DNA of 64,000 nt from Dactylellina haptotyla (GCA_031310005.1 CM062382.1:2914001-2978000), one strand, 5' to 3'. Positions 10,836 to 23,286 are shown, numbered from the stretch's first letter. The notes: generated by a model from the letters alone, not told the origin. A program made the numbers and translations.

Positions 10836-12716
10836 ATGGTGAACCGCGATGGGTCGCAGGAACCCGCTGCGGAGAGGGAGGTTATCACTGGCTATGCTAC
10901 CATCGCCACGCTGGCGTGAGTCTCTTCCTCTCTCCTTTCTCGCCCCTTCTAACCCCCGAAAACGACGATGTTTTTTTTTCTCACTCTTCCTGTTTGTCGT
11001 GTCAGCTGATCGTGCGCATTTGCAACGTCGCGGACAACACATCAACACATCAACACATTTCTCGTAATAAATCGGCTGGGTGATGTGAAATAGCTAACGT
11101 GGATGTCAAAATGCAGAATCGGCGTCAAGGCCTGGGTTGAGAAGGACGGCGAGCCGCGGAAGGCCGAGATCCTGTCCAAGAGCGTCAGGAAGGGCGAGCC
11201 CGTGTTCTACGTCCACTACCAGGATTTCAACAAGGTACGCATCAATATCCAATATTCCGCATCAAATATCATAAAGACTAACGAGATGTATAAAACAGCG
11301 TCTCGACGAATGGGTCGTAGCCACACGGATCGACTTGAGCCGCGAGGTCGAATTCCCCGTCCCCGAGAAGCCCGTCCCGCCTAAAAAGGAACAATCCTAC
11401 CCGAACCTCAAAAACCAGAAGAAAGACAAAAAGCTACCCCGCGACTCCATCGCCTCCACCCCAGACGCCTCAGCTGCCACCCCTGCCACCCCGTCCGCAT
11501 CCACCCCTTCACGCCCCCTCAAACGTGCCCGTGTGGCGCTAGAAGGCGAAGGTGTCGCCGCATCCCCCGCACCGTCGACAATCGCCACCCCGGGCCCCAA
11601 CGATGACGACGGCATCGACATCGTCGAGACTCCCGCGGGCAACGTGGTCGCCCCGTCCACAGACCCCACTGCCGGCGGCGGCGAAATCGAAGGTTTCTCC
11701 AAGGAGAAAGAAATCGAAAAACTCCGCACGTCCGGCTCCATGACACAATCCGCCCACGAGGTCGCCCGCGTCCGCAACCTCTCGAAACTGCAGATCGGAA
11801 AGTTCGAAGTGGAAACCTGGTATTTCTCCCCCTACCCCTCGGAACTCACAGAGTGCGATGTCGTCTACATCTGCGAGTTCTGTCTGAGTTATTTCGGTGA
11901 GGAACGGCCCTTCCAACGGCACCGGATGAAGTGCGAACTCTTCCACCCGCCCGGCAACGAAATCTACCGCGACGAGCACGTCAGCTTTTACGAGATCGAT
12001 GGCCGCAGACAGCGCACCTGGTGCCGGAATCTGTGTCTGCTGAGTAAATGCTTCCTCGACCATAAAACGCTCTACTACGACGTCGACCCGTTTCTATTCT
12101 ACTGCATGACATCGCGGGACGAGTACGGCTGTCATCTGCTCGGGTATTTCTCGAAGGAGAAGGAGAGCGCGGAGAATTATAACGTCGCGTGTATTCTCAC
12201 TTTACCGCAGTACCAGCGGCTCGGGTACGGCCGGTTGTTGATCGCATTTAGTTACGAGCTGTCGAAGAAGGAGGGTAAGCTGGGGAGTCCCGAGAAGCCG
12301 TTGAGCGATTTGGGATTGTTGGGGTATCGTGCGTTCTGGCAGGAGATGATTGTGGATTTGCTGGTCGAGGTGAAGGAGAATAAAGGCGAGATTAGCGTCG
12401 ATGAGATCGCGTCGAGGTTGGCGATGACGGCGAATGATGTGGTGCATACGCTGCAGAATTTGAATATGATCAAGTATTTTGTGAGTACCCTTTATCTTTT
12501 CTTTCTTTTCTTTTTTTTCGCGAGGGAAGGTGAATTTGATGCTAATATACGATGCAGAAGGGACAGCATGTGGTTTGCCTTACGGCGGGTGTGCTGGCGC
12601 AGCGGGAGGCGCTGTTGGAGAAGCAGAAGGTCAAGGGGAAGAGGATGATTGATGCGAGCTTGCTGAAGTGGAAGCCGCCGGTGTTCTTACCGGCCGCGAA
12701 GACTTGGAATTGGTAG
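10836..12716 (+). CDS. esa1: MYST histone acetyltransferase Esa1/Tip60 (NuA4 catalytic subunit)
   Basis: Acetylates nucleosomal H4 and H2A tails (and H2A.Z) as the catalytic subunit of NuA4, acting in transcription and DNA repair; essential in yeast. Exons 10836-10915, 11117-11234, 11299-12480, 12558-12716 give 512 residues. The chromo-barrel domain spans about 28-72 (IGVKAWV...YQDFNKRLDEWV). A Pro/Ala/Ser/Thr-rich linker of about 100 residues separates it from the MYST domain. The C2HC zinc finger uses Cys258, Cys261, His274 and Cys278. The autoacetylated lysine is Lys322 (LDHKTLYY), the active-site cysteine Cys364 (NVACILTLP), the acetyl-CoA loop QYQRLGYG about 370-377, and the catalytic glutamate Glu398 (SPEKPLSD). 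The C-terminus ends AAKTWNW. All key residues are intact. The start was chosen because it supplies the frame leading into the barrel through a GC|A split codon. Confidence 0.96.
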
Positions 12717-13316
12717 TCACTTTGCTACGATTGCTTTCCTACTTTTTCTACATTCTTGATTTTTTAGATTGGTTTGCTGTGTCACGCTCAGGCTGTTTCT
12801 TTTTTTGTTTCCATATTGGCACCGGAGTTTTGCTTGATGGGTGGTGGGCTTTTTTTTCTGGGAGTTCTTTCTATAATTGACCTGTATACTATGGCTCGGC
12901 ATCTACAAAACACCGGTATCACCGTAATACTGCTATTTTCGCAACTGGACACTCTTTGGTACGCTTGAGTAGTATCTCGTAGAGCACGGGTTTTTTCGAT
13001 TCTTTAAGTTCATACCGCCAATTGATCTAAAACTGATAAGCGTTGTTAGCCGCAAACCGCACAGACGATGCTGGCTGTAGGCACTGTGTGGCCTATCTGG
13101 GATAACCGTGTTGATCATATATGAGCGGATTGTTAAGTTTTGGACCAACAACCCCATTATAGATCGAAATCTAAGATAGCATAGCTCTAGAAAACAATCA
13201 ATATATACGCACGCACAGGTTATTTCATTGACCTTCAGAACCAGCAGCATATGTCCCCCACGATATAACCTCACAGCTTTTTGTTTTGAAGTTTTCTCTA
13301 AATATATATAAAATAG
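12717..13316. other. Intergenic region, Esa1 to F-box gene
   Basis: T-rich 3' region of the Esa1 gene, followed by an AT-rich stretch with TATATATA just before the F-box start codon. No gene or RNA motif seen. A minus-strand frame at 12933-13529 runs into the F-box gene and is a shadow. Confidence 0.5.
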
Positions 13317-14582
13317 ATGATACAAATCACCGATCTCCCATCTGAGCTCCTGCTCCACATCTTCCGGTTCCTCAGGGGCTATAACAAACACTACCGCGTT
13401 ATCAAGTGCAAACTGACATGCAAGCGGTTCCGGGATATCGCCCAGAAGCTCCCTCTGCGCGCCTTCGAACTCGCACTCTTTCACAAACACCAGCTGGAGT
13501 GGAAATTTGCCCGCTACCTTCTCAATCACCCGGACTCATGTAACCAACTGAAACGGCTCAACGTCAAGTGGTGCAAACATCACGATCCTACTTCTCAAGT
13601 GGCGCGCCACGGCATAAGAAAACGCTGGATATGGACCAAACAGGAACTGGGGCTCTTGAGGAACTTCAGGAGAGAGCCTTCGGCTACCTCGCAGCTCACG
13701 GGGGATACATACACTGCGATCGTTCTCGGCGTTAACGCGGAGGCTCTGATCCCGTTTATTCTGTGCTTTGCGGGGAATCTAGAATATTTTCGCCTCGGAG
13801 AGTACCACATCTCCGTCCCCAAGGGGGTCAACTACATCGAGCCCCGCTCGCCGTCGCAAGCCGAAGTGCTCAAGTACTTCTTCAGCGATGATGTGAGTGC
13901 GGGGGAATGGTCTAAAGCTCGCGACGGCGATGAAAATTACAACCACGAACGAAGCGGCGGGCGACGAGATCCGCAGCGGGATGACTACGGAGATGGGAAA
14001 TACGTCCGGCAAGACTATATACATTTCCCGCGAGGGCACCGTGAGTGTTTATGGTTCCACGTCAACATGTGCACTGGTGACGCCGCGGGGAGGTATCTTT
14101 ATCTTCCTGGTCTCGTGAACGTGAAAACACTGATACTCGGCTCGAACAAAAGGCGGATGGCGTGGGAATTAAAGTTTACGGCGGATTGGAACGCCGGGAG
14201 GTACCTTGCTCCGATATTATTCCTGCCGCGACTTGAGTTTTTGTATGTGGAGAGCTGTACTAGTGTAGCCGGGGAGCCGCTGGAATTTGGAAAGTTGGGA
14301 GAAGAAGGCGGAAATGTTGCCACGTCGAGGGTGAGGACTTTGAAAATGCATAATTGTAAGATGACGCTTGATGAGCTCGTTGCTGTCGCGGGGGTTACGA
14401 GGGATCTTGTAGATTTTGAAGCGTATCCTAACTATATTTATGGCAAGTTGGGGGATACGAGGCCTTTGGTGGAGGCTCTGAGGAGGTGTAATCCCGGGTT
14501 GGAGTTGGATATGATTTCGATCATGCGGAAGGGTAGTGAGATTTTGAATGGGGAATTTTATCCTTCTGATTATGAAGGATGA
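13317..14582 (+). CDS. F-box protein
   Basis: Probable substrate-recognition subunit of an SCF (Skp1-cullin-F-box) ubiquitin ligase. One uninterrupted frame of 421 residues. The F-box lies at the extreme N-terminus, about residues 3-45 (ITDLPSELLLHIFRFL, then LTCKRFRDIA), the usual position in fungal F-box proteins. The rest has scattered LxxL-type stretches but no clear leucine-rich or WD repeats, so the target is unknown. Within the middle the sequence GTGAGT at 13893 is a perfect splice donor, and the segment after it (about residues 193-245) is unusually hydrophilic. A short intron there cannot be excluded, although the frame stays open through it. The start is the first ATG, directly after an AT-rich TATAAAATAG stretch. 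Confidence 0.8.
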   Translation: MIQITDLPSELLLHIFRFLRGYNKHYRVIKCKLTCKRFRDIAQKLPLRAFELALFHKHQLEWKFARYLLNHPDSCNQLKRLNVKWCKHHDPTSQVARHGIRKRWIWTKQELGLLRNFRREPSATSQLTGDTYTAIVLGVNAEALIPFILCFAGNLEYFRLGEYHISVPKGVNYIEPRSPSQAEVLKYFFSDDVSAGEWSKARDGDENYNHERSGGRRDPQRDDYGDGKYVRQDYIHFPRGHRECLWFHVNMCTGDAAGRYLYLPGLVNVKTLILGSNKRRMAWELKFTADWNAGRYLAPILFLPRLEFLYVESCTSVAGEPLEFGKLGEEGGNVATSRVRTLKMHNCKMTLDELVAVAGVTRDLVDFEAYPNYIYGKLGDTRPLVEALRRCNPGLELDMISIMRKGSEILNGEFYPSDYEG

Positions 14583-16079
14583 CCTATCATCCTAACATGA
14601 GAAGAGGGGCCGAAATCAGAAGAGTAGGAGGCGGCGATTGGGTATATCGGTCCTTTCCTCGAGTATTTGGTATAAATATCGATTGCTACCAATAAAGTAT
14701 CTGAAACAATATATACACACACATATATGGGTATCAGTCAGTCTCGTCGAGGAAGTCTGGTAATGCGAGACAACTCTTGCTGTCAACTAGAATCCTCGAA
14801 GTCGCTCCTTAAATTTTATAATGATGATAATGTTCCGTCGCTAGGACTTCTCTCCAGCTAGGACCTCAAACACAATTACTCCGGTATCTGTTACGTTGAC
14901 CCCAGTCCGAGCTTTAATTTAAGCCGTGATGTATACATCGCTGTTGTGAGTAACAATATGACTATTAATAGCACCGATGATATCCAGTGTATTTTAATAA
15001 CTTTCAAAAACTATGGCAAAATACCCTTATGGCAATGAGGTTTGTGATAAGAGTCATGTTGATAGCAACAGTAGTGATTATGAGGGGCAGTTGTGACGAT
15101 TTCAATAGCGAGAGAGATATTGGCGGGGACGAAGACTAGGAAACGATATTATTTGTGGCTTTTATGTAGTATATGTATAGTTATGATGTGTAGTTTTTTC
15201 TTAAATTTCGCTTTGTGCGCTGCGAGAATCAGAATGGCCTTCTATATGGCCCATAGTGGACTGGTTCCGAGCCTCCAACGAGCTGGCCTGCCCGAAAAAA
15301 ACACATTTGCGGAGATTTAGGGAGGAACACCACTTTCGACCCTACATTTGGTGTTAAGGATGATGAAGTTATCGAAGGAAAGTAAAAAGGCTATAAACTT
15401 AGGAATCATTTTAATGGCTGCTGGAATCTCCATTGCTTTGGAGTTACGCCGCTTGTCTCTTCCTTCAGTTTGTCCCCGATCGAAGCCCGGACAGATCATA
15501 TTTCCTTTTCTATGTTGTATTAGTATATTCTGTACCGTAGGAATTTTTGTGCATAGTCTATCATAGTCCTAAATCTATTCGTCGATGTGCTAGTGTATGT
15601 GAAATACAACCCCCATTTCAGATGTTTCACCTACCTTCTAACATACGTTGTTATTGATAAACTTCGGTTTCATCTCCGGATCTCCTAACTACACCGCAGC
15701 ATATAAATCCTATAATATGTATTTGCTGGAGCAACTCGTGGTCAATACATGTTGGAAATGTGAACTGATAATTTGGGTTTTGAACGCTTTTTGAAGGGCC
15801 GATTACAGTAAGGCTAGCTCAACACCGAACAGCCTAACGATAGCATCAACACAACGGACAGCCGTATATATACCGATGTTCTGTGTGACATGTAGGATTA
15901 CACTGGTAACACGGTTCGGTGCTATTCCTGCGAAGATTGCGCCTATATTAATATAAAAGGAAGACCCTCTTCAAGGAAACCGCTTGACTACAAAGCGGTT
16001 GGTCACTTAAAAAGAATTACCTCGAAAGTGCGCTTTATATTGCGATAACCCACGTTTCTCTATTCCACAGATTTCACAC
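14583..16079. other. AT-rich gene-free stretch
   Basis: About 1.5 kb, AT-rich, with many stops in all frames. Short frames at 15093-15320 and 15348-15566 have hydrophobic composition typical of AT-rich DNA and no family motif. It may contain a decayed element, but no terminal repeats were visible by eye. Confidence 0.5.
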
Positions 16080-17264
16080 ATGTCGCAGGGTTTCTCTTAT
16101 CAGAACTATAGAAAGATGAAGTTCATGAAAGCGGACCTAAATATATATATTCTCACATTAGTATCATTAAGCACCCTTAGTAGCCTTATTTTCTACATAT
16201 CTAGTTCGGACCCTTTCATGATCACAACGAATACTACAACAACCCTAGGCCTACCGAGGTTTTCCTTCCAGCACCTCGCGACAGCCCTCACTCTCCAAAC
16301 AAAATTACAATCTCCAGAATCAGGAGCGGACTTGGATATTGTGATATCCCATTTTAACGAAGATTTTACGGAATTAAAATCTATAATAGCGGATATTCAA
16401 GAAATACCGGTTATAAAACGTCTGAAACGAAAAATCTATCTATACACGAAAAACCAACATAATTCCAACCACACCGACTATATCACTCGATTTCTTAACA
16501 TCAATCATACAATTGTCGCAAAAAACGAAGGAAGAGAAGGTGGTACGTAACTAAGCCTTCCCCTTAAAGTAAAATTTAACTTTGGCAGCTATAGCTCACC
16601 AATCTATCGCTTAGGTACATACCTAAAACATATAATCGAAAACTATGACACTCTAGCACGCCATACCCTCTTCATGCAAGCGGCCCCTCACTCCTTTTCA
16701 AAATTCCTCGAAACCCTGAGTACATATTTCTACGAAGATACCGGTGTATTATCACTTGGCCCTTACCAAAGATGTTCGTGTGGCGAATGCCGCGACCCGT
16801 ATAATCATCCTATTGTATGGAACCGCGTCCCGGAGATATACACCCTCACACATGAGAAATTCTGCCCTAAGAGCGGCCTCCTTTTGACATTCCAAGGGCA
16901 GATAATCGCGAGCAACAAACACATACGCAAGACCAGAATCCAGGCATACGAGCGTATTTACGATACGCTGAGATATTCGCTCAACCTGGACAGGCCGCCG
17001 GCGATCTGGGGGGCCTATGAAGAATCGGTCACGAACCCGTACTTTGGGCATTCGTTAGAGAGGAGCTGGATGACGCTGTTTCATTGCGTGAGGCCTGAAC
17101 TAGCACGTACGTGCGAACGAAGCCGTCAGTTAGATCGACGGAGTATTCACCTGCGGCGTGATGCGTGCCAATGCGTTATGAAGAGGGGGGAAGATAATGG
17201 TGGGCTTCAGCATGAATTGTTCCCGAAGATACGAAGCATACAGTGGGGTAATTTTTCTCTTTAA
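16080..17264 (+). CDS. DUF3431 family membrane-anchored protein
   Basis: Fungal protein of unknown biochemical role, probably glycosyltransferase-like and lumenal or extracellular. Exons 16080-16542 and 16615-17264 give 370 residues. There is a signal-anchor helix at about residues 20-41. DUF3431 marks are visible in order: IVISHFNEDFTEL (about 88-99), the KNEGREGGTYLKHI block spanning the splice junction (about 148-162), then YDTLARHTLFMQAAPHSF, a GAYEESVTNPYFGHSLERSW stretch, and a Cys-rich end with DACQC. The intron donor GTACGT and acceptor CTTAG preserve the conserved block exactly. In relatives the block commonly reads NVGREG, so Glu150 replaces a usual Val. The local DNA is more AT-rich than the housekeeping genes to the left. 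Family assignment rests on recognised motifs, not a search. Confidence 0.78.
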
Positions 17265-18500
17265 GATTTTTCTTTTTTCTATTATATCGGAGTTTCGGTG
17301 TTATTTTATAGCATATTCATAGCCACATGGAAATAGCCTTAGTCGAGACATATAATCAGTAAGCAAATGACTAGTTCCACTAACTAGCAGTTACGGCAGA
17401 ATATCATGCACTGTAAAGGTAAAGGTATAGAATCTGCGTCGAACATTGGCTAGCCATACACTAATCTAGATTAGCCAGTGGTAAAAATTCCGACACAAAA
17501 AATACCCCATACCATAAAGGAAACATGCCCTCGGGATCTGCCAGTGGGTCCATCGGGGGTTCCCAGCCAAAGCTCTGCTGCTTGTGGCTACTTCAGCCTC
17601 CCATAACCGTAATCTCTCCATCGAGATTCGCATAAATTAAAATGCAACCCAATGAAAACCTATGCCATTGCTAGGCTAGCATTCCCTACCTACGCAGCCA
17701 AGAAGTTGGCTTTCATGCATATTCCGATATTCCGCACGTCTGATATATAGCGGATATGTAACGTTTACACCACAATCAGCAATAATCCGAATACGGAATT
17801 TATAAGCACTTCGCGACACTTTAAAAATCGCCACCCCCAATAAAGAGTAAAACATACATTCGCATCGTCTCGGGGAGAGGCGCCGTATATTCCGCAAAGC
17901 TCTGGAATATTTCCCAGCATATGATGTAAGCAAATAGGCTAGTATCACTAGTATGCGACATAATCAGTTCATTCTTCTAAAACACGGCAGAGGTACCACC
18001 AACAGATGATTGGATCTCAACAGTTTTGTTTAGCACTAGTTTCACTTTTGAACGCCTCAAAATGTTAGCTTGAGAGCGAAAATATGAAAATCAACGGAGT
18101 TTGAAGCATCAAAATTGTTCGGGATATCATTCGCAAGAAAATTATAGTATATACAAGCATACTAGAAAATATTAGACAGAAGAAAGAAAAAGAGAAAGTT
18201 GGAAGCGGGAGTATGAGTTTGGCTAATGTACAATTCAGTTAGTATTATAGTGACCGACGCTAGTTAGAACGTGAGTAACGAGAATATCCCAGAACGCCAA
18301 CGATAGTAAATCCGCATAAAGTATTAGAAAGAGGATACTTTTCGGGAAAGCATTGCAAAATAACTCCACTTAATAGTCCGTAAATGCATGAAAAATAAAA
18401 GGGTATAGAAAAGAGAGGGAAGAAGAAAAGAAAGGGAAAAGAAAAGCAATATAATAAAAAGGCACTCCGTGTTTCATTCCCGCATTTTCAGTTATAATAA
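17265..18500. other. AT-rich convergent intergenic region
   Basis: Lies between the 3' ends of the DUF3431 gene (+) and the patatin gene (-). AT-rich, no coding frame or RNA motif seen. A purine-rich stretch at 18.4-18.45 kb, just beyond the patatin stop, is probably 3' UTR. Confidence 0.5.
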
Positions 18501-20956
18501 TCAGTCCTCGTGAGGTGGAGTAGGGAGTTGACCGGAAGCTGGGACAACCCTAATCTCCGCCACCCCTCTCTTGGGAATTGGTGGGGCATTGCTGCTTGCG
18601 CCAGAGTATCTCTTTTCTCTGACCTTATCCCCCGCACCGACGAACCCTCCATCGATAACAATAATCGAGCTTGAGCTATTGCTCGCACTGCTAGTAGTGA
18701 AACTCTTTTGCCTGACGCTCAGAGGTCTGGGGCGCATTTCGTCGCTTTCGTCCTCAGATGTGTAGTATGAATCCCTAAATGCAGAGGGTGGTTGGTTTCT
18801 TGGAGGGGCATTCTGATAAGCTTGAGGAGCAGCTTGGTAGCACTGAGAAACAGTGCGCACAGGAACTTGTATCGATCTCGAACGAGGAATAGCTACTGGC
18901 TGTGGAGATATTTGCGGGCTCGTGTTAATCTGCTGAGTTGCAGGACTGAACTGTTGGTTCTGAAGTTGTGACCGTGGCCGAGTCTTGCCCATGTTCGAGC
19001 GAGGAGTTGATTCTATCACCGAGTAGTGTCGCGCTGGAGTTCGCGGTGCAAAAGGCTCGACAGGAAGCTCTGCCATCGGTGGAATTTGGCGAAGAGGGTT
19101 CTTTGGTGGGGGTACCTGTAGTACAGCAATTAGAATCTTGTTATCTCATGTAATATCGCCACTCTAATAAACTTACATTCTTAGACCGCCAAATATGCGC
19201 CAGCTTCAAAGCGCAATCGCCAATAACTTTCTTTCCTTCAGTGCTACAAAGCCACCGCTTCGTACTCGTACTGATATCTGACAATCTTTGCCACTCGTTC
19301 ATCGCAAAATCGCCAGCTGACATGTCCACGTTCAGTCTAAAGTAGTCGTCCTTTTGAACACCCCATTTATCAAGGCTATCGGGTCCTTCTCCGACCAGTG
19401 CCTGGTGAGTATCCTCGCTCAATTGGGTTTTGAACACTAATCGTTTTCTCGCTTCTGTGACGTTGTCAAAAGGCGTATGGACTTTGTTTCCCAGCCAGGG
19501 TTGGCCGCGATTCCGCTTCTTTGTGGGTGATCGGCCAGTGCCAATAGATAGCACGCACCCAACCGCGCGACCCGGCCACTCGTTGCAGGTGGCTTCTTCG
19601 ATAACTGTAGGGCAGATATTGTATCGGCCGGCACCCTCATCAAGGAACACAGTTTGCCCAACTTGAATAGGCTTAAAAGCGGTCATAGTTGCTGCCGTCG
19701 CACGACCAGCCTCCCATATTTTACATTGAGGCTCCGGGTTCAAAGTCGTCAGCGACAAGTAGGTTCGCAGGAGACAAGGTGGTGTCCCTTCCGGCGAGTT
19801 TTGGTACATAGCAGCGACAAATCTATTTCAGAGTCAGCATCAAAATCCCACTGCTCATCAGAGAAAAAATTTAAAGAGGCTTACGTTTTGCATCTATCTT
19901 CTCTCGGGTCGTAAAGTAATGTATTCGAGTTTCCGACTTTTCTGAGACCCGAGCCATCTTGGTAGGCTTTGACCTTGGTAAGAACATCGAACATCATACT
20001 CCTTTCTCGGTGGAGCTGGCGCGGTTGCTGTGGCTCCTCTGCTAGTCTTCGCAATTCATGACTTCGCCTGCTGTACATACTATCTCTTCCACTACTCTCT
20101 GCCCTTGGACGGGTCTTCATATCTTTTGGATACAAGTTGGACTCTCTTTTCTTTTGTTGTTGTCTCTTCACCTCATCTTCTTCACCAATAGTATGTTCCT
20201 TCGTGATTTCCTTAATCACAGACTCCAGCCTCGAAGCCTTGAAAAACGTTGCCTTATATGGAATTCCTGCAATCGTCTTGTCGGTTTCAAAAACTCGCTT
20301 GGTCATTTTCACCCATTGTTCTTTGCATGTTTCGATATCCATTCGCAGTCGTCCCAGCATCAGCGCAATCAAACTATATGGTTCCGTCAGCAAGTGAACT
20401 ATATATCATCGGAAAAATGTGTTGAATTCGCATACCCGCCAGTACCAACACCAGCGATCTAGAGACCTTGTTAGCATAAGATTCTAAAATTCATTTAGTT
20501 ATGTAAAGAGCCGTACCAAATCAAAGTGATCGCAGGGTAGTGGGATTTCGTGCATCTGAGGTGGTCTCGAATGGATTTCTATGAATAAACGATACACTAT
20601 CCAATAAATTAGCCAAGTGCCTATCAAAAGCCTAAAGAGGATTATAAGCAAAACTTACTAACTTCCTGCAACAGCAGGAGCGAAGAATATCCCTTGACGC
20701 CGCCACCATCTTTAAATTCATATTAACAAGTTAGTTGTTTGGCTCCTAGTCACGGGTTTTCAATATTTCTCGATCGAAGGGCGCTGAACATACCGAGAGA
20801 AAGGAGACGCAGAGGAGCTGAGGAGACAGGCTGTACGTAAGAAAGTCTATTCGAACTGAATGTAGTTTCATTTAGTATGTCGAGCTCGTGAGGAGGGGTG
20901 AGGTCATATTGGGGAGGGTCTGTGTACGCCATGGCTTCTAAATCCTTTCTATCCAT
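18501..20956 (-). CDS. Patatin-like phospholipase domain protein, nucleophile position altered
   Basis: Patatin-like acyl-hydrolase fold, a family that hydrolyses lipid acyl esters with a Ser-Asp dyad. Exons, high to low: 20956-20794, 20709-20659, 20596-20517, 20458-20436, 20373-19885, 19822-19177, 19115-18501. They give 688 residues. The oxyanion motif DGGGVKG is at residues 55-61. The expected GxSxG nucleophile elbow reads G101-V-G-T-G105 then GLIALMLGRLRM, so Gly stands where Ser is expected. This elbow sits in a 23-nt exon. The putative dyad Asp is Asp330 (FLDEGAGRYN). Residues about 480-688 are a disordered Pro/Ser/Gln-rich tail. Every junction is in frame, and family context continues across exons 1-6. 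If the Ser is truly absent the protein may be a non-catalytic lipid-binding or scaffold member. Relatives with a GTGTGG elbow may exist in fungi, but I cannot confirm that here. Confidence 0.85.
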
Positions 20957-23286
20957 TTTGACGGTATAGAGGACTCTCCGACAGCTTTTTTTTTCTTGGA
21001 TTGGGGGGTTTATATATCGGGCTTTGGAAATGCTTGAATTCGAAAGCTGGAATGGCAAGTCGCCAAAGAAGGCAAACACAACTTCGAATTGAGCAGGGAT
21101 TGTGTATTTGACTTTCGTATAAGACTTCAGTGTTGCCTGAAATACGGACGAAAGGGAAAATATTTGGAAGTGGAAGGAAGTGAAAGTCGTCAGCAAGATA
21201 AGAAAGATTTGGAAATGTCTTTCGACACTCTTGTTTATCTTTCCTATCGGTCTGGTGTCGAGATCGTTTTGAGAATTCTAATGGCGATAGGAGTCGTCTA
21301 ATCCGCTAAAACCAAGATAATGGTTCCGGTTGACCAAAAATTGGAAATTTTTTATGTGGGAATATTGTATATTTTATGCAATATCCTACCGCCCCGAAGC
21401 AGATGAGGTGATCATAATAGCATCCTCGGACGCAGCTTCCTTTTAGAAAAGAGGCGGGTTGTTAGGACTAATTGAACCGGCGGTGGACGGGACCACAACA
21501 CCCTCGATTTGCTTGGAATCCAGACCCGATGACCCTGTCAAGAACCGTAGAGACTCGGAGCTGAGAGGTACGCGAGTGTAGAAGGCCGCCAAAGCATAGA
21601 ACCCCAATATAACAATCTGCAGAAGCACTCTCTATATGGAACTCGTAGACGGTGTACAAGACCAACCGAAAAAAAAAAAAAGTTTTACACCTCGTCTAGA
21701 GGTAGAGGAAAAAAGGAATAAGACAAAGACGTATGAAAATATGCTGTCTTGAATGTTTTTTTTGCTGTATACTGTATATTATTATTTGCTGGATAGTTCC
21801 CAGCCCGTTTGAGCAGAATATCCCAATTGCTCCGTGCACTTGGGGCAACAATTTAAAAAGTAAGGGCAGGAATGGTGCCCCGTGGTGGTGTGGCGATTCA
21901 GGCACCACACAAGATCAGATAACAGTTGCTGCAGGAACAATTTGATGTTCGCCTTTCGCCGGACAAGAAGTTTTAAAAGGTGAAAAAAATATATTTTGAC
22001 TAAAATATCAATTATAAGAAATTAGAAAAAAAAATTTGAGATAGACGTAGAGGAACTGGCGTAGCAACATGCAAATTTGAGAGTTCAGGAATGTTTTTTA
22101 ACAAGTGCGCATTACGATGAGGTATCAGCGCCAGGGCGCTGAAAGGGAAGCCTAGCTCTCCTAATATATTCATTTTTCAATGCTGCTCCGTTCAACTTGA
22201 GAAGGTGAGATAGCTCAACAATTTGCACATGAAAATATCAAATATGGGGATCGTCGCGCTGCCCCGCATTGGAAGAGCATACCCTGCTCAATGCCCCAGT
22301 CCAAGTTCGCGATGTCTTAGCAGAAATCAGGACCCAATTTCACCCAAGGTTCAAAATTCAAGTCTCACGATCACGTTGAATAGTGTGTCGTTGAATGTGC
22401 ACCTGCCTGTTCCTACCTCGGCTCGCTTTAGGAGCAAGTGTGGGGACCTCTGGCTTCCATATCCCCGGGGTTTTTTGAGTAGGAGCACGACTTATCGGTC
22501 GAACACACTTAGCAGGGTTCGGCTAGGGATACCCACACTCAACAGGCTTCCCCGCCGTCTTATTGGCGGTGTTCGCGGTCTGTTCTAGAGCCGTTCCTAC
22601 CAAAATGGACGATCGAAATCACAAGCTTGTGGAACAGGGACCAGCTTCTCCACGCTCTACGATCTCGTCCGGGGTGTCTTGGCTAGGGCCGGCCTTCCCC
22701 TCATTTTTTTGCGTGCCTCTTGCGATCACGGCCTGGAAGACCACATAGAGATTTCATGAACGTGATTGTGAACCTCAGGCGATCGTTATGGGCCGTGGGC
22801 ACCCTTCGAACGGGGTTCCTGCTTCTTCGAGTTAGCGACTCGTATTGGTGGGACGAAGCTCCCTGTTGATGTTGCTCTGACCCCTCCTCTTGCTCGATAT
22901 TCAAGAAGTCAAGATACATGCAGAAAGACCTCTCCCAGTTTCCCCGTCGATGTGCGAGGCCCCAGAAGCTAGCTCGATGATGGCGCATATGGCTCGGAGA
23001 GATTCCTAGCCTCCTGTGCCTTGTCCGTCTATACGAGACGGGTGGCAGCGCCCAAGCCCGCCGCACAACACACCCCAACCTCACCTCAACACCAAAAGTC
23101 GGGTTGGCGCTAGCTCGGTGCATCTCAAGTTAGCGTCACTTGTAGACGTCGACCTGCGCAGGGCTGACAAGCATATACAAAGACATCGGATTCAGATAAG
23201 CCTAGTCGCCTGGGTACACGCTCGAGCTGTCGGCTCTTCTTTTGACTTTCAGATCAGATATCACAATCCCTACACCAGTCTCCCCA
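20957..23286. other. Divergent intergenic region between patatin and SPRY genes
   Basis: About 2.3 kb shared upstream region of two divergently transcribed genes. The left part is AT-rich. From about 22.2 kb it becomes GC-balanced, with stop-poor but motif-free frames (for example 22223-22588 on + and 22701-23123 on -). No promoter element can be named with confidence. Confidence 0.5.

Noticed and set aside
10394-11083. Plus-strand frame of 229 codons overlapping the Esa1 start
   Set aside because: Runs out of frame through Esa1 exon 1 and into its first intron; Arg/Ser/Pro-rich random composition. Most of it is probably leader.
11539-12063. Minus-strand frame of 174 codons inside Esa1
   Set aside because: Antisense shadow of a certain exon, with no motif and no start context.
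14583-16079. Possible RIP-mutated transposon remnant
   Set aside because: AT-rich, but no terminal repeats, no decayed coding similarity and no extreme TA excess were visible by eye. A repeat search would be needed.
22223-23123. Frames on both strands between the patatin and SPRY genes
   Set aside because: Compositionally random, no motif, and located in a shared promoter region.
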